Of a stretch of 64,000 nucleotides of DNA, positions 35,320 through 45,605 are shown in pieces. This stretch comes from Lachnospiraceae bacterium. GTDB lineage: Bacteria; Bacillota; Clostridia; Lachnospirales; Lachnospiraceae. The notes beneath the pieces are model-generated. The model made no database searches. It had not been told where the DNA came from and saw nothing but the letters and a program-made list of their open reading frames with translations. The position numbers and the translations under genes were made by a program. Where the stretch lies: NCBI GenBank assembly GCA_015057165.1, contig SVEY01000007.1, forward strand, positions 51,537-115,536, read 5' to 3'. Within the stretch, counting starts at the first letter, position 1, and each line of letters starts with the position of its first letter.

Positions 35320-35688
35320 TTAAAATTCTAATCCAGCTTCTCTAGCTGCATCAGCTAATGCTTTGATCTTACCTGCATATATAAAGCCGCCTCTATCAAA
35401 GACAACAGTCTTAATACCCTGATCTAGAGCTTTCTTAGCAACAACTTCGCCAAGCTTTGATGCTGCTTCCACATTATTTGTCTTCTCTAAACCATTTTTC
35501 ACTTCTTTATCAAGTGTTGACGCAGAAGTTAGTGTATGACCAACTGTATCATCAATAATTTGAGCATACATATGATTATTACTTCTAAATACAGCAAGTC
35601 TTGGCTTAGATGCTGTACCAGAAATGTTATTACGGATTCTTTTATGTTTATCGTTACGAACAACCGCTCTTGATTTCTTATTAACCAT
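35320..35688 (-). CDS. rplR: 50S ribosomal protein L18
   Basis: 122 residues. [20 protein letters not shown] and the C-terminal [20 protein letters not shown] are typical. It binds 5S rRNA. Confidence 0.98.
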   Translation of the reverse strand: MVNKKSRAVVRNDKHKRIRNNISGTASKPRLAVFRSNNHMYAQIIDDTVGHTLTSASTLDKEVKNGLEKTNNVEAASKLGEVVAKKALDQGIKTVVFDRGGFIYAGKIKALADAAREAGLEF

Positions 35689-35707
35689 TTCTATATCACT
35701 CCTTTAA

Positions 35708-36244
35708 TTATTTACCAGTCTTACCAACTTTACGTCTAATAACTTCATCAGCATACTTGATTCCCTTACCCTTATATGGTTCAGGTCTTCTCTTATCTCT
35801 GATTTCAGCTGCGTATTGGCCAACTTTTTCTTTATCTATACCTTTGATGATAATTCTATTACCATCTACACTAGATTCTAGTCCTTCAGGGTCTTCCATC
35901 TCCACTGGATGTGAAAAACCAAGGTTAAGTGTTAATTTCTTTCCTGATTTCTGTGCTCTATATCCAACACCATTAACTTCAAGAACTTTCTCATAACCTT
36001 CTGTTACACCAATAACCATGTTATTAATAAGAGTTCTTGTCAAACCATGAAGAGATTTCATCTTCTTTAGGTCATTAGGTCTTGTTACTGTAACTTGTTC
36101 GCCCTCAACCTTGACTTCCATTTCTACAGGAAGCGATCTCTCAAGAGTTCCCTTAGGACCTTTTACAGTCACACGATTATTTTCTGCTACGCTTACAGTT
36201 ACACCTGCAGGAATAGCGATTGGCATTCTTCCTATACGTGACAT
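35708..36244 (-). CDS. rplF: 50S ribosomal protein L6
   Basis: 178 residues with two related domains. [16 protein letters not shown] opens it, and the C-terminal [20 protein letters not shown] is diagnostic. AAGGAGGT is seven nt before the ATG, but a 200-nt palindromic insert separates it from rpsH. Confidence 0.98.
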   Translation of the reverse strand: MSRIGRMPIAIPAGVTVSVAENNRVTVKGPKGTLERSLPVEMEVKVEGEQVTVTRPNDLKKMKSLHGLTRTLINNMVIGVTEGYEKVLEVNGVGYRAQKSGKKLTLNLGFSHPVEMEDPEGLESSVDGNRIIIKGIDKEKVGQYAAEIRDKRRPEPYKGKGIKYADEVIRRKVGKTGK

Positions 36245-36302
36245 GCCCGTACCTCCTTATAAAATTAAACTTATCAACGAATTTCAAATAGCATTTTAAA
36301 AA

Positions 36303-36445
36303 ATGCATCCCACAACATTTTGCCTTCGGCAAAATGTCGAAATGAGTCTTGCGCTATTACATTTAGCATCCCACAACATTTTGCCTTCGGCAAAATGTCG
36401 CCTTGTCATAAGGCATCCTCCCGCAAGCGGGCCCCTCCTTATGAC
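36303..36445. repeat. Palindrome cluster inserted between rpsH and rplF
   Basis: Two direct copies (36305-36339, 36367-36400) of a unit GCATCCCACA + ACATTTTGCCTTCGGCAAAA carry a 10-bp hairpin. A third structure pairs GTCATAAGG (36405-36413) with CCTTATGAC (36437-36445) around an inner CCCGCAAGCGGG hairpin. It begins at the base after the rpsH stop. Genes in this operon are otherwise 10-30 nt apart. Confidence 0.85.
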
Positions 36446-36847
36446 CTACCAAACAAACGCTAAAACCTCACCACCAACAGCAAGCCTCTTAGCTTCTTTA
36501 TCTGTTACGATTCCTTTGTTTGTTGAAAGGATAGCTACTCCAAGTCCTCCAAGAACTGATGGAATCTCATCCTTACCAGCATAAACACGAAGACCTGGCT
36601 TAGAGATTCTCTTAATACCAGAGATAATCTTCTCATTCTTATCACTACCATATTTCATAGTAATGCGAATTGTCTTAAATGCTCCATCTTCTACGATGTC
36701 ATATTTCTCAATATATCCTTCATCTACTAAGATACCTGCAATAGCAACCTTCATCTTAGATGCAGGAATATCAACTGTATCATGTTTTGCAGTATTTGCA
36801 TTACGTATTCTTGTAAGCATATCTGCAATTGGATCACTCATTGTCAT
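36446..36847 (-). CDS. rpsH: 30S ribosomal protein S8
   Basis: 133 residues. [20 protein letters not shown] and the C-terminal [20 protein letters not shown], then GGEVLAFVW are standard. S8 is the translational repressor of the spc operon in enterobacteria. AGGAGG precedes the first ATG by nine nt. Confidence 0.98.
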   Translation of the reverse strand: MTMSDPIADMLTRIRNANTAKHDTVDIPASKMKVAIAGILVDEGYIEKYDIVEDGAFKTIRITMKYGSDKNEKIISGIKRISKPGLRVYAGKDEIPSVLGGLGVAILSTNKGIVTDKEAKRLAVGGEVLAFVW

Positions 36848-36869
36848 GATTTTATTCCTCCTTGTATAC

Positions 36870-37055
36870 TTACCATGAAGCTTTCTTTACGCCTGGGATT
36901 TGACCCTTGTAAGCAAGCTCTCTAAAACATACTCTGCAAATACCATATTTTCTTAAATATGCATGTGGACGACCACAAATTCTGCAACGGCTGTATTCTC
37001 TAGTCGAGAATTTTTGCTTACGTTGCTGCTTTACTTTCATTGATTTCTTAGCCAT
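36870..37055 (-). CDS. rpsZ: 30S ribosomal protein S14, type Z
   Basis: 61 residues, [20 protein letters not shown], then the zinc-binding CRICGRPH...CRVC. The short zinc form is usual in Firmicutes. The track's start lies upstream inside rplE; the ATG at 37055 follows GGAGGG. Confidence 0.97.
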   Translation of the reverse strand: MAKKSMKVKQQRKQKFSTREYSRCRICGRPHAYLRKYGICRVCFRELAYKGQIPGVKKASW

Positions 37056-37074
37056 TAATAAATTCCCTCCTAAA

Positions 37075-37614
37075 TTAATCAGCAAATGGCATGTTGAATT
37101 GACGAAGTAACTCTCTTGCTTCTTCATCAGTCTTTGCTGTAGTAACAAAGATTACATCCATACCTCTAACTTTATCAACCTTATCATATTCAATCTCTGG
37201 GAAGATGATTTGCTCTTTAATACCAAGTGCATAGTTACCTCTTCCATCAAAAGAATTAGGATTTACACCTCTAAAATCACGTACACGAGGAAGTGCAAGA
37301 TTGATTAGACGATCAGCAAATTCATACATCTTCTCGCCACGAAGTGTTGTCTTACATCCGATAGGCATTCCTTCACGTAACTTAAAGTTAGCGATTGAGT
37401 TCTTTGCCTTAGTAACAACAGCTTTTTGACCTGTAATTGCTTCCATGTCTTTTACAGCTGAATCAAGAATTTTAGCATTCTCTTTTGCTTCACCAACGCC
37501 CATGTTTACAACGATTTTCTCGAGCTTTGGTACTTCCATTTTATTTTTATAACCAAACTTCTTAGTCATAGCTTCGACTATTTCGTTTTGGTATGTATCT
37601 TTTAGTCTACTCAC
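37075..37614 (-). CDS. rplE: 50S ribosomal protein L5
   Basis: 179 residues. [40 protein letters not shown] and [20 protein letters not shown] are diagnostic. It binds 5S rRNA and contacts the P-site tRNA. Confidence 0.98.
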   Translation of the reverse strand: MSRLKDTYQNEIVEAMTKKFGYKNKMEVPKLEKIVVNMGVGEAKENAKILDSAVKDMEAITGQKAVVTKAKNSIANFKLREGMPIGCKTTLRGEKMYEFADRLINLALPRVRDFRGVNPNSFDGRGNYALGIKEQIIFPEIEYDKVDKVRGMDVIFVTTAKTDEEARELLRQFNMPFAD

Positions 37615-37633
37615 CTTTTATCCTCCTTCCTAA

Positions 37634-37945
37634 TTAGTCAATTATCTCGCCAGTTTTCTTAGCGAAGCGGACTTTCTTATCCTTGTCCATCTTAAAACCA
37701 ACTCTTGTTGGCTCACCCTTGTGAAGGAGCATAACATTTGAAATGTCAATAGGACCTTCTGACTCAATTCTACCGCCAGCCTGATTAGCCATGCTTGGCT
37801 TCTGGTGCTTTGTAATAATGTTAACACCTTCAACTGTAACTGTATTATTCTTAGGGTTTACGGCAATAACTTTGCCTTCCTTATGAATATCTTTTCCAGC
37901 GATCACTCTTACTTCGTCGCCTTTTTTTATTTTCATTGTTGCCAT
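37634..37945 (-). CDS. rplX: 50S ribosomal protein L24
   Basis: 103 residues. [20 protein letters not shown] is the KOW motif, then [19 protein letters not shown]. It starts large-subunit assembly. AGGAGG is seven nt before this ATG. Confidence 0.98.
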   Translation of the reverse strand: MATMKIKKGDEVRVIAGKDIHKEGKVIAVNPKNNTVTVEGVNIITKHQKPSMANQAGGRIESEGPIDISNVMLLHKGEPTRVGFKMDKDKKVRFAKKTGEIID

Positions 37946-37956
37946 CGATCGTCCTC

Positions 37957-38325
37957 CTATAATACTTCTGGAGCAAGTGATACAATCTTCATAAATGACT
38001 TATCACGAAGCTCTCTAGCTACAGGTCCGAAGATACGTGTTCCTCTTGGAGTATTATCCTCTTTAATAATAACTGCAGCATTCTCATCAAACTTAATATA
38101 AGAACCATCTTTACGACGGGCACCCTTCTTGGTACGTACAACTACTGCTTTAACGACATCTCCCTTTTTAACTTGTCCACCAGGGATTGCTTCTTTAACA
38201 GTAGCAGTTACTACATCACCAATATTGGCATATCTTCTTGTAGAACCACCCATAACACGGATAACTAATATTTCCTTAGCTCCAGTATTATCGGCTACTT
38301 TTAATCTACTTTCTTGTTGAACCAT
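37957..38325 (-). CDS. rplN: 50S ribosomal protein L14
   Basis: 122 residues, starting [20 protein letters not shown] with [14 protein letters not shown] near the end, both standard. It lies between rpsQ and rplX. Confidence 0.98.
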   Translation of the reverse strand: MVQQESRLKVADNTGAKEILVIRVMGGSTRRYANIGDVVTATVKEAIPGGQVKKGDVVKAVVVRTKKGARRKDGSYIKFDENAAVIIKEDNTPRGTRIFGPVARELRDKSFMKIVSLAPEVL

Positions 38326-38343
38326 GGTTGTAGCCTCCTTCTA

Positions 38344-38601
38344 TTATTTTGCACGCTCAACTACTTCAACAAGTCTCCATCTCTTATCCTTAGATAGAGG
38401 TCTTGTCTCCATAACACGAACAGTATCACCCTTATTGGCTGTATTCTCTTCGTCATGAGCCTTTAATTTATATGTTCTTTTAACGATTTTGTTGTAAAGT
38501 GGATGCTTAACGTTATCCTTAACAGCAACAACGATTGTCTTATCCATCTTATCACTTACAACAACACCTTGACGTGTCTTTCTAAGATTTCTTTCTTCCA
38601 C
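38344..38601 (-). CDS. rpsQ: 30S ribosomal protein S17
   Basis: 85 residues. [20 protein letters not shown] and [20 protein letters not shown] are the OB-fold landmarks. It lies between rpmC and rplN. Confidence 0.98.
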   Translation of the reverse strand: MEERNLRKTRQGVVVSDKMDKTIVVAVKDNVKHPLYNKIVKRTYKLKAHDEENTANKGDTVRVMETRPLSKDKRWRLVEVVERAK

Positions 38602-38619
38602 GCTAATTCTCCTTTCCCA

Positions 38620-38823
38620 CTACTTAGATGCTGTCTCTGTCATTACAGTCTGAATACGAGCAATATCTTTTCTTACTTCCTTAATTCTTCCTGTATTATC
38701 CAACTGATTAGTAGCGTTTTGGAATCTCAAATTGAAAAGCTCTTTCTTAGCTTCTACTAATTTAGCATTTAGCTCTTCTGGAGCTAATGTTCTTAAATCT
38801 TTTAAATAATCTTTAGTTTTCAT
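38620..38823 (-). CDS. rpmC: 50S ribosomal protein L29
   Basis: 67 residues, two helices: [29 protein letters not shown] and [10 protein letters not shown]. It sits near the peptide exit tunnel. It overlaps the end of rplP by 11 nt. Confidence 0.97.
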   Translation of the reverse strand: MKTKDYLKDLRTLAPEELNAKLVEAKKELFNLRFQNATNQLDNTGRIKEVRKDIARIQTVMTETASK

Positions 38824-39247
38824 TTGCTCCTCCTTCTAAATCTTCTCGAGAAACGATCTTACACTTACAAGGAAGCTTATGTGTTGCAAGACGAAGAGCT
38901 TCTCTTGCTATCTCTTCTTCTATGCCAGCAATTTCAAATAATACTCTTCCTGGCTTTACAACTGCAACCCAATACTCTAAAGCACCTTTACCTTTACCCA
39001 TACGAGTTTCAGCAGGTGTCTTTGTAACAGGCTTGTCAGGAAAGATCTTAATCCAAACCTTACCACCACGCTTTACGTAACGAGTCATAGCTACACGGGC
39101 AGCTTCTATCTGATTAGATTTAATCCAGCAAGGTTCTGTTGCAACAATACCATACTCACCATAAGTGATCTTGTTACCTCTTGTAGCTTTACCAGCCATA
39201 GAACCTCTGAACTGCTTTCTATGTTTAACTCTTTTTGGCATTAACAT
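38813..39247 (-). CDS. rplP: 50S ribosomal protein L16
   Basis: 144 residues. [20 protein letters not shown] and [20 protein letters not shown] are standard, with [15 protein letters not shown] following. The start ATG shares its A with the rpsC stop (TAATG), a translational coupling overlap. Confidence 0.98.
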   Translation of the reverse strand: MLMPKRVKHRKQFRGSMAGKATRGNKITYGEYGIVATEPCWIKSNQIEAARVAMTRYVKRGGKVWIKIFPDKPVTKTPAETRMGKGKGALEYWVAVVKPGRVLFEIAGIEEEIAREALRLATHKLPCKCKIVSREDLEGGANEN

Positions 39248-39906
39248 TACTGGTTTCCTCCTTCCTTATTTCCCTTTGTAGGAAGTACTTCACCTTTGTA
39301 AATCCAAACCTTAACACCAACTTTACCATAAGTTGTGTCAGCCTCTGCGAATCCATAATCAATGTCAGCACGAAGTGTCTGAAGTGGAATTGTTCCTTCA
39401 TTGTAGAATTCTGTACGTGCCATATCTGCACCACCAAGACGTCCTGATACAGATGTCTTAATACCCTGTACACCAGCCTTCATAGCTCTTGACATGCAAG
39501 ACTTCATAGCACGACGGAAAGACACACGATTCTCTAATTGTGCAGCAATATTTTCTGCTACAAGTTGTGCATCTTTGTCAGGTCTCTTTACTTCTTTGAT
39601 GTCAACAACAAGCTTCTTGTCTGTTAACTTCTGAAGTTCAGATTTAACCTTTTCAATCTCAGCTCCACCTTTACCAATTACGATACCAGGCTTTGCTGTG
39701 TAAACTATTACTTTAACCCTATCAGAGTATCTCTCAATATTGATCTTAGATACACCTGCTATATATAATTTCTTCTTAAGAAACTTTCTGATATTATTGT
39801 CTTCAACTAAGTTGTCTGCGAATTCACCTTTCTCTGCATACCACTTAGAATCCCAATCCTTAATAATACCGACTCTTAAGCCATGAGGATTAACTTTTTG
39901 TCCCAT
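39247..39906 (-). CDS. rpsC: 30S ribosomal protein S3
   Basis: 219 residues. [20 protein letters not shown], the KH motif [19 protein letters not shown], and [20 protein letters not shown] are diagnostic. It guards the mRNA entry channel. It is coupled to rplP through TAATG. Confidence 0.98.
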   Translation of the reverse strand: MGQKVNPHGLRVGIIKDWDSKWYAEKGEFADNLVEDNNIRKFLKKKLYIAGVSKINIERYSDRVKVIVYTAKPGIVIGKGGAEIEKVKSELQKLTDKKLVVDIKEVKRPDKDAQLVAENIAAQLENRVSFRRAMKSCMSRAMKAGVQGIKTSVSGRLGGADMARTEFYNEGTIPLQTLRADIDYGFAEADTTYGKVGVKVWIYKGEVLPTKGNKEGGNQ

Positions 39907-39920
39907 GTTTGCCCTCCTTC

Positions 39921-40316
39921 TTACTTCTCATCAAGCACAATTGTGATATGGCTCATTCTCTTCTCGATTCTATAAGCTCTACCCTGTGCTCTTGGTCTGA
40001 TTCTCTTCATTGTAGGTCCCTTGTTAGCATAGCACTCTGCTACAACAAGGTTCTCCATACTATAATTCTTATCTGGATAGTTATTCTCTGCATTTGCGAT
40101 AGCAGATTTTAATAGCTTCTCTATAACGCCTGAAGCATATCTTGGGCTGTACGATACGATTGCAAGTGCAGTCTGTACATCCTTACCACGAATGGCATCT
40201 AATACGAAACAAGCTTTTTGAACTGACATTCTTGCATATGATAACTTAGCAGAAGGTCTAGTATCTTTGTTTGCATTTCTCTCTTGCTTTATCTGACTTC
40301 TATGTCCCTTAGCCAT
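39921..40316 (-). CDS. rplV: 50S ribosomal protein L22
   Basis: 131 residues. [20 protein letters not shown] and the loop [20 protein letters not shown], which lines the exit tunnel, are standard. It lies between rpsS and rpsC. Confidence 0.98.
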   Translation of the reverse strand: MAKGHRSQIKQERNANKDTRPSAKLSYARMSVQKACFVLDAIRGKDVQTALAIVSYSPRYASGVIEKLLKSAIANAENNYPDKNYSMENLVVAECYANKGPTMKRIRPRAQGRAYRIEKRMSHITIVLDEK

Positions 40317-40344
40317 GAGAAAGCCTCCTTTCTGTTACTGTTTA

Positions 40345-40626
40345 TTATTTAACTTTAGATTTCTTCTCATCTTTGCCATGACCTCTGTAAGTTCTTGTTG
40401 CAACGAACTCACCAAGCTTATGACCTACCATATCTTCTGTGATATATACAGGCACATGCTTTCTTCCATCATGTACAGCAATTGTATGTCCAACCATTTG
40501 TGGGAAGATTGTTGAACGACGAGACCAAGTTTGGATTACACTCTTGTCTCCTGAAGCGTTCATAGCGTCAACCTTCTTTAATAAGCTTTTATCAGCAAAT
40601 GGTCCTTTCTTTAACGAACGTGCCAT
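40345..40626 (-). CDS. rpsS: 30S ribosomal protein S19
   Basis: 93 residues starting [20 protein letters not shown], with [20 protein letters not shown]. The track's 150-residue start lies far inside rplB in another frame; the ATG at 40624-40626 follows AAGGAGG. This start is certain by family length. Confidence 0.97.
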   Translation of the reverse strand: MARSLKKGPFADKSLLKKVDAMNASGDKSVIQTWSRRSTIFPQMVGHTIAVHDGRKHVPVYITEDMVGHKLGEFVATRTYRGHGKDEKKSKVK

Positions 40627-40636
40627 AATAACCTCC

Positions 40637-41479
40637 TTACTTAATTGCTCTACCGTCGCGTCTACGAACGATAAGCTTGTTAGACTTTTTGTTCTTCTTA
40701 CGTGTCTTAAGACCGAGTGCAGGTTTACCCCAAGGAGTACATGGACCCGGACGTCCGATTGGAGCTTTACCTTCACCACCACCATGTGGATGGTCATTAG
40801 GGTTCATAACAGAACCACGAACTGTAGGACGAATACCCATGTGACGTTTACGTCCAGCCTTACCAATCTTTACAAGGTTATGATCAGCATTTCCAATTGT
40901 TCCAATAGTAGCTCTACAATTAAGAGGAACCATTCTCATTTCACCAGAAGGAAGACGAAGTGTAGCATACTTTCCTTCTTTAGCCATAAGCTGTGCAGCA
41001 TTACCAGCAGAACGAACAAGTTGTCCACCCTTTCCTGGATAAAGCTCAATGTTGTGAATCATAGTACCAACAGGGATATTAGCAAGTGGTAGGCAATTTC
41101 CAACACTCACTTCTGCCTCAGAACCATTCATGATTGTTGTTCCAACCTTAAGTCCTTCTGGAGCAATAATGTATGCCTTCTCACCATCTGCATAACAGAT
41201 AAGTGCAATATTAGCTGTTCTGTTAGGATCATATTCAATTCCTAATACCTTAGCTGGCACATTGTCTTTCTTTCTCTTGAAATCAATAATTCTATATTTC
41301 TGTCTGTTACCACCACCATGGTGTCTGACTGTTATTTTACCTTGGTTGTTACGACCAGCGTTCTTTTTCTTAGAAGTTACTAATGACTTCTCAGGAGTCT
41401 TCTTTGTTACTTCAGAAAAATCAGAACCTGTCATATTTCTTCTTGAAGGTGTATATGGGTTGTATGTTTTAATTCCCAT
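40637..41479 (-). CDS. rplB: 50S ribosomal protein L2
   Basis: 280 residues. [20 protein letters not shown] and the C-terminal [20 protein letters not shown], which carries the conserved His needed for peptidyl transfer, are typical. It lies between rplW and rpsS. Confidence 0.98.
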   Translation of the reverse strand: MGIKTYNPYTPSRRNMTGSDFSEVTKKTPEKSLVTSKKKNAGRNNQGKITVRHHGGGNRQKYRIIDFKRKKDNVPAKVLGIEYDPNRTANIALICYADGEKAYIIAPEGLKVGTTIMNGSEAEVSVGNCLPLANIPVGTMIHNIELYPGKGGQLVRSAGNAAQLMAKEGKYATLRLPSGEMRMVPLNCRATIGTIGNADHNLVKIGKAGRKRHMGIRPTVRGSVMNPNDHPHGGGEGKAPIGRPGPCTPWGKPALGLKTRKKNKKSNKLIVRRRDGRAIK

Positions 41480-41545
41480 TATAATTCTCCTTTCTCAATC
41501 GATTTATTATCGTACTTTACTGTACTTAATGTTGTTAATTACATT

Positions 41546-41845
41546 TTAGAGTCCAGAGAAAATCTCGATTTCCTTGCTATCCTCTGTTAATGTAACGATT
41601 GCCTTCTTTGTCTTAGCAGTCTTTCCATAAGTCATTCCACGTCTCTTTGTCTTGCCTTCGCAATTCATTGTGTTAACAGACTTAACCTTTGTTCCTTCGA
41701 ACATCTTCTCAACTGCTTCTTTAATCATTGTCTTGTTAGCCTCAGGATGTACTAAGAATGTATACTTCTTATCGGCCATGCCATTCATACTCTTCTCAGT
41801 TACAAGTGGCTTTAGAATTACGTCATAATATTGTACGTTTGCCAT
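41546..41845 (-). CDS. rplW: 50S ribosomal protein L23
   Basis: 99 residues. [20 protein letters not shown] and [20 protein letters not shown] are standard. It is the docking site for trigger factor and SRP at the tunnel exit. It overlaps the rplD stop by one nt. Confidence 0.98.
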   Translation of the reverse strand: MANVQYYDVILKPLVTEKSMNGMADKKYTFLVHPEANKTMIKEAVEKMFEGTKVKSVNTMNCEGKTKRRGMTYGKTAKTKKAIVTLTEDSKEIEIFSGL

Positions 41846-42465
41846 TATGCATACACCTCCTGAATATTCTTTACTGCGTCCTTAGTAAGAACGAGTGTAT
41901 TATACTTTAAGATGTCATATACATTAATTGTCTCTGTTGAAGCAGTTTTAATAGAAGGAATGTTCTTTGCTGATGCAACTACATTCTTATCATTATCTGC
42001 TAGAACAACTAATGCCTTATCAACATTAAGATTATTCATAACATTTGCAAATGTCTTTGTCTTAATCTCATCCATCTTAAGTTCATCTACAACAACTATC
42101 TTGTTCTCTAAAACTCTTGATGTAAGCGCACTCTTAAGTGCAGCCCTCTTCTCTTTCTTATTTAACTTGAAAGAATAATCTCTAGGTGTTGGAGCAAATA
42201 CAACTCCACCGCCTGTCCACTGTGGAGCTCTGATAGAACCTTGTCTTGCATGACCTGTTCCCTTCTGTCTCCATGGTTTTCTACCACCACCACGAACTTC
42301 AGAACGTGTCTTAGCCTTCTGTGTTCCCTGGCGATTATTAGCAAGCTGTTGAACAACTGCCATGTGTACTAAGTGTTCGTTTACTTCTACACCAAATACG
42401 GCATCATCCAAATTGATTGATTCAACTTCTTTGCCGTCCATATTGTATACGGATACTTTAGCCAT
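41845..42465 (-). CDS. rplD: 50S ribosomal protein L4
   Basis: 206 residues. [20 protein letters not shown], then [16 protein letters not shown] is the tunnel loop. In gamma-proteobacteria L4 represses the S10 operon through its leader; whether the leader here behaves so is not shown. Confidence 0.98.
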   Translation of the reverse strand: MAKVSVYNMDGKEVESINLDDAVFGVEVNEHLVHMAVVQQLANNRQGTQKAKTRSEVRGGGRKPWRQKGTGHARQGSIRAPQWTGGGVVFAPTPRDYSFKLNKKEKRAALKSALTSRVLENKIVVVDELKMDEIKTKTFANVMNNLNVDKALVVLADNDKNVVASAKNIPSIKTASTETINVYDILKYNTLVLTKDAVKNIQEVYA

Positions 42466-42493
42466 CGTAAAGTTCCTCCTTTCATAATCTCAA

Positions 42494-43165
42494 TTATTTA
42501 GCTGCTTTTACTGATTCTTTAATTGTTACTAAAGACTTCTTAGGTCCTGGAACAGCACCCTTAACTAAAAGCAAGTTGTTCTCTGCGTCAACACGTACAA
42601 CTTCAAGATTCTGAATTGTAACCTTAACGCTACCCATATGACCAGGCATTCCCTTGCCCTTGAATACCTTACTAGGTGAAGAACAAGCACCATTGGAACC
42701 TTGATGACGATGGAACTTAGAACCGTGAGCCATAGGTCCTCTATGTTGACCAAGTCTCTTAATAGCACCCTGGAATCCTTTTCCCTTTGAGATTGCTGTT
42801 GCATCAACTTTATCGCCTTCTGCAAAAATATCAGCCTTAATCTCATCAGCAAGATTATACTCAGCGCTATTTTCAAACTTGAATTCTCTTACATATCTCT
42901 TTGCGCTTACGCCAGCCTTCTCGAAATGACCCATCTCTGGCTTATTAACACCATGTCTGTGCCATACCTTGTTGTCTGAACTTACACTTTTCTCTTTCTT
43001 GTCTACAAAACCAACTTGAACAGCTTCATATCCATCGTTCTCTACTGTCTTAACCTGTGTTACTACACAAGGACCAGCTTGAAGAACTGTTACAGGGATT
43101 AAAGCACCTTCTGAATCAAATACTTGAGTCATTCCAAGCTTTGTAGCTAAAATCGCTTTCTTCAT
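42494..43165 (-). CDS. rplC: 50S ribosomal protein L3
   Basis: 223 residues. [40 protein letters not shown] and [14 protein letters not shown] are diagnostic. An unusual 135-nt gap with palindromes separates it from rpsJ. Confidence 0.98.
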   Translation of the reverse strand: MKKAILATKLGMTQVFDSEGALIPVTVLQAGPCVVTQVKTVENDGYEAVQVGFVDKKEKSVSSDNKVWHRHGVNKPEMGHFEKAGVSAKRYVREFKFENSAEYNLADEIKADIFAEGDKVDATAISKGKGFQGAIKRLGQHRGPMAHGSKFHRHQGSNGACSSPSKVFKGKGMPGHMGSVKVTIQNLEVVRVDAENNLLLVKGAVPGPKKSLVTIKESVKAAK

Positions 43166-43242
43166 TATTATTTCCTCCTAATTAATCTACAGCGGAACGC
43201 ATATAATGCATTCATACTAGTTACAAGGTGTCTCGCTCTATT

Positions 43243-43292
43243 TTCGTGCTCTGCACGAATTCGCTCGACCAGCAATATCTCGACTTTGTCGA
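43243..43292. repeat. Two small palindromes in the rpsJ-rplC gap
   Basis: TTCGTGCTCTGCACGAA (43243-43259) and TCGACTTTGTCGA (43280-43292) form two perfect hairpins in a 135-nt gap that normally is about 20-40 nt in this operon. They resemble in style, not in sequence, the set between rpsH and rplF. Confidence 0.6.
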
Positions 43293-43300
43293 AACACAGC

Positions 43301-43618
43301 TTATTTCTCTTTCATCTTAATGTTGATATCAACACCAGCAGGCATTTCAAGAGTTGATAGAGCATCTACCGTCTTTTGTGTAGGTGTGATGATATCAATA
43401 AGTCTCTTATGAGTTCTCTGCTCAAACTGCTCTCTAGAATCCTTATACTTATGAGTAGCTCTAAGAATTGTAACAACTTCCTTCTTAGTAGGAAGAGGTA
43501 CTGGTCCACTCACCTGTGATCCGTTCTTCTTTACAGTTTCGATGATTTTCTTAGCAGATGAATCAACTAATTCGTGATCATATGCCTTAAGTGTGATTCT
43601 CATAAATTGAGTTGCCAT
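43301..43618 (-). CDS. rpsJ: 30S ribosomal protein S10
   Basis: 105 residues. [20 protein letters not shown] and [20 protein letters not shown] are standard. It is the first gene of the S10 operon, with a long leader upstream; AAAGGAGGCGACTTTTTTT precedes the ATG. Confidence 0.98.
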   Translation of the reverse strand: MATQFMRITLKAYDHELVDSSAKKIIETVKKNGSQVSGPVPLPTKKEVVTILRATHKYKDSREQFEQRTHKRLIDIITPTQKTVDALSTLEMPAGVDINIKMKEK

Positions 43619-43876
43619 AAAAAAAGTCGCCTCCTTTTCGCACTTTAATAGTGAGACAAGCGGTGACTGTACACTTTACCGTGTGTGTCCTATAATTATT
43701 AGGAACAATCCTCACGGACAGTTTCTGTATTAACAAGACTACATTAGCAGTCTTTACAGACTTATTATTTGTACAGTGACTTGTCGCCAGTTTTAGTAAC
43801 TTGACATTCGCTCCACGGAAAACCTGCCAATTTACTTGGCAGCAACCTCACGCTTCATAGCTATCGATGTCACAGC
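43619..43876 (-). promoter_or_regulatory. Long structured leader of the S10 operon
   Basis: About 258 nt between the predicted start and rpsJ with no ORF. It contains a hairpin TGCCAA/TTGGCA and several other inverted repeats such as GTACAGTGAC against GTGACTGTAC at the two ends (43667-43676 and 43775-43784). Ribosomal operon leaders commonly bind a product of the operon. I cannot assign this one to a named leader class. Confidence 0.5.
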
Positions 43877-43883
43877 ACGTACT

Positions 43884-43912
43884 AATATACAATAGATTTA
43901 AAGGGTTTGCAA
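43884..43912 (-). promoter_or_regulatory. S10 operon promoter
   Basis: On the minus strand TTGCAA (43907-43912) and TATATT (43884-43889) are separated by exactly 17 nt. It is the only good promoter upstream of rpsJ. Confidence 0.75.
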
Positions 43913-44015
43913 GGATTATTTGAGAAAGATTGTATTTTTTTAAGAACATTTTCTAAAGTTGTGGTTTTATTAAGAAGAATACACTAAATATAGGGTCCAG
44001 TACAGATTTTCAAAA

Positions 44016-44050
44016 AAATGGAGCATGGTAAAAATCACCACACTCCATTA
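44016..44050 (-). terminator. Intrinsic terminator after the Thr-rich lipoprotein gene
   Basis: On the minus strand ATGGAGTGTGGT pairs with ACCATGCTCCAT, and TTTTTTTG follows. It insulates the S10 promoter from upstream transcription. Confidence 0.88.
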
Positions 44051-44076
44051 ATTATACGTAACTTATAATGTAATAA

Positions 44077-44541
44077 TTATTCAGTCACTTGCATTTGATC
44101 AACAATTTTACCTAATGATTCAATCATTGTTACCATAGAATCATTCATCTTCTTGTAATCATCCTGAGACTTGAAATCGCTCTCCTGAAGTTGTCCCATC
44201 TCTTCGATTACCTTCTTAGCTTCACCCATAAGATTTTCAACCTGGTCATCCTGCTTAATCTGCTTGTTCATGTATAAGCTCTCTACCTGATTGTAGCACT
44301 CTACTAAGATTGCGTAATTAGTCTGCAAATCAGCAAATGTTATATCACCTTCTGGTTTTACAGGTGTCTTGGCTGTTGTCGTTGTTGTAGTTGTTGTTGT
44401 TCCATTTGCGTCAGTCTTTTGAGTAGTTGTAGTTGTTGTTCCATCATCATTTGTAGTTGTCTTAGTTGAACATGAACAACCTGCTAAAAGTGATGTAGCC
44501 ATTACTCCCGCTACAAACAATACCAATAACTTCTTTCTCAT
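44077..44541 (-). CDS. Lipoprotein with a threonine-rich spacer
   Basis: 154 residues. The signal peptide MRKKLLVLFVAGVMATSLLAGC ends in a clear lipobox (LLAG-C). A Thr-rich stretch (about 27-58, two runs of six to nine Thr) acts as a spacer to the wall. The C-terminal 90 residues are helical and acidic with no known motif. The DNA of the spacer is a run of imperfect GTT/GTA triplets. The role is unknown. Confidence 0.75.
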   Translation of the reverse strand: MRKKLLVLFVAGVMATSLLAGCSCSTKTTTNDDGTTTTTTQKTDANGTTTTTTTTTAKTPVKPEGDITFADLQTNYAILVECYNQVESLYMNKQIKQDDQVENLMGEAKKVIEEMGQLQESDFKSQDDYKKMNDSMVTMIESLGKIVDQMQVTE

Positions 44542-44737
44542 TTTTTACTCCCCTCTTTTTATAACAAGATAAATTTAACTTCTATATGGCAAAGTCATTC
44601 TCATTGCCACATTCAAAATTTTAACATATAGATTTTAGGCTGTAAAGACTTTTGTTCACACTTTAAACACATTTTATCAACTATAAAGTATGTATCAAAT
44701 AACCACTTCACGTAGCGCTATGGTTGCAATGTAAAAC

Positions 44738-44857
44738 TCATCTTAACAATACAGCTTTTTTGCGTGAATACATTTCACCCATATATTGGTCTTTACCCTT
44801 TTTCTTCGCTTTGTATAGTATATCATCAGCCTGACGAATCATAAGTAGTGGCCTAGT
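44738..44857 (-). pseudogene. C-terminal remnant of a GGDEF (diguanylate cyclase) gene
   Basis: The minus-strand frame reads RPLLMIRQADDILYKAKKKG, then KDQYMGEM before a stop 40 codons in. IRQADDILYKAKKKGKDQY is the signature end of GGDEF domains. Nothing of the GGDEF core remains upstream, where the PAP2 gene lies. It is therefore a scar of a lost gene. The rest of 44542-44737 shows no gene. Confidence 0.6.
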
Positions 44858-44894
44858 CTACGAAGTAAATCAGACATGATTTACGCCTCCTGAC

Positions 44895-45518
44895 TTAATC
44901 AGTTTTCTTTTTTCTTTTAACGAAGAAGTACCACACAATGAGACATCCTATAAGTCCGGCAATGATACCGATAATCATACCGCAAAGTACGTCGCTTGGA
45001 TAATGAACACAGCGTATTATTCTTGAGATTCCCACAATGAGAGGGATAATGAATAGAGCCCATGCCCATCTTCTCTTTTCCGTAATAAGTACAGAAGCAA
45101 GAGCTGTAATAGCCGCAAAGGTCATAGATGTATGACCGGACGGGAATGATAAATCATCCTCAAGATGTGAGCCTGCATTTGTCCAGTGAATATAATAAGT
45201 CTCCCAGAATGGAGTATTCTGCAATGTCACGTAAGGTCTTAACCTTCCTATCCCCGGCTTAATAAGAACATTTACCAAAAGTAAAGCTACTATAAAGGCA
45301 ATTACCATTGCCACTCCGTATTTTCTGGTCTTCTTCGGAAAGCAAAGAATCACCGAAATCGCAAAAACAATGATGTAAGCGATAGCATCTCCCATGTGCT
45401 GACAAATATCAGCTATACCAATAGTAAATGCGTTCTGGAATTGCCAAAAAAAAGTATACAGTGCAGTATCAAATCCGTAGAAGAACTGATCTACCACTGA
45501 GCCTAGTTGTCCAAACAT
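44895..45518 (-). CDS. PAP2-family membrane phosphatase
   Basis: 207 residues with five to six membrane helices. The three phosphatase motifs are intact: KPGIGRLRP, SFPSGHTS and SRIIRCVHYPSDVLCG. These enzymes remove phosphate from lipid phosphates such as undecaprenyl pyrophosphate or phosphatidic acid outside the membrane. It is a single gene; the GGDEF remnant lies directly after it. Confidence 0.9.
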   Translation of the reverse strand: MFGQLGSVVDQFFYGFDTALYTFFWQFQNAFTIGIADICQHMGDAIAYIIVFAISVILCFPKKTRKYGVAMVIAFIVALLLVNVLIKPGIGRLRPYVTLQNTPFWETYYIHWTNAGSHLEDDLSFPSGHTSMTFAAITALASVLITEKRRWAWALFIIPLIVGISRIIRCVHYPSDVLCGMIIGIIAGLIGCLIVWYFFVKRKKKTD

Positions 45519-45605
45519 TTTATTATCTTCCTTTACTATTAGATTTCCAATCCGATAAGGATTGGATGTAAGATGAAATTATACCATAATATCTGCATTT
45601 TGTCA

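Noticed and set aside
36303-36584. Plus-strand 93-aa ORF over the rpsH-rplF gap
   Set aside because: It is built from palindromic repeats and the antisense of rpsH, with no ribosome site.
40345-40797. 150-aa start for S19 in the track
   Set aside because: The first 57 residues lie in rplB's sequence in another frame; the S19 N-terminus and ribosome site are at 40626.
40439-41092. 217-aa plus-strand ORF opposite rpsS/rplB
   Set aside because: It is a shadow of ribosomal protein genes with no start signals.
44340-44470. Triplet-rich repeat in the lipoprotein gene as a mobile or regulatory repeat
   Set aside because: It simply encodes a Thr-rich spacer by mixed ACA/ACT/ACC codons.
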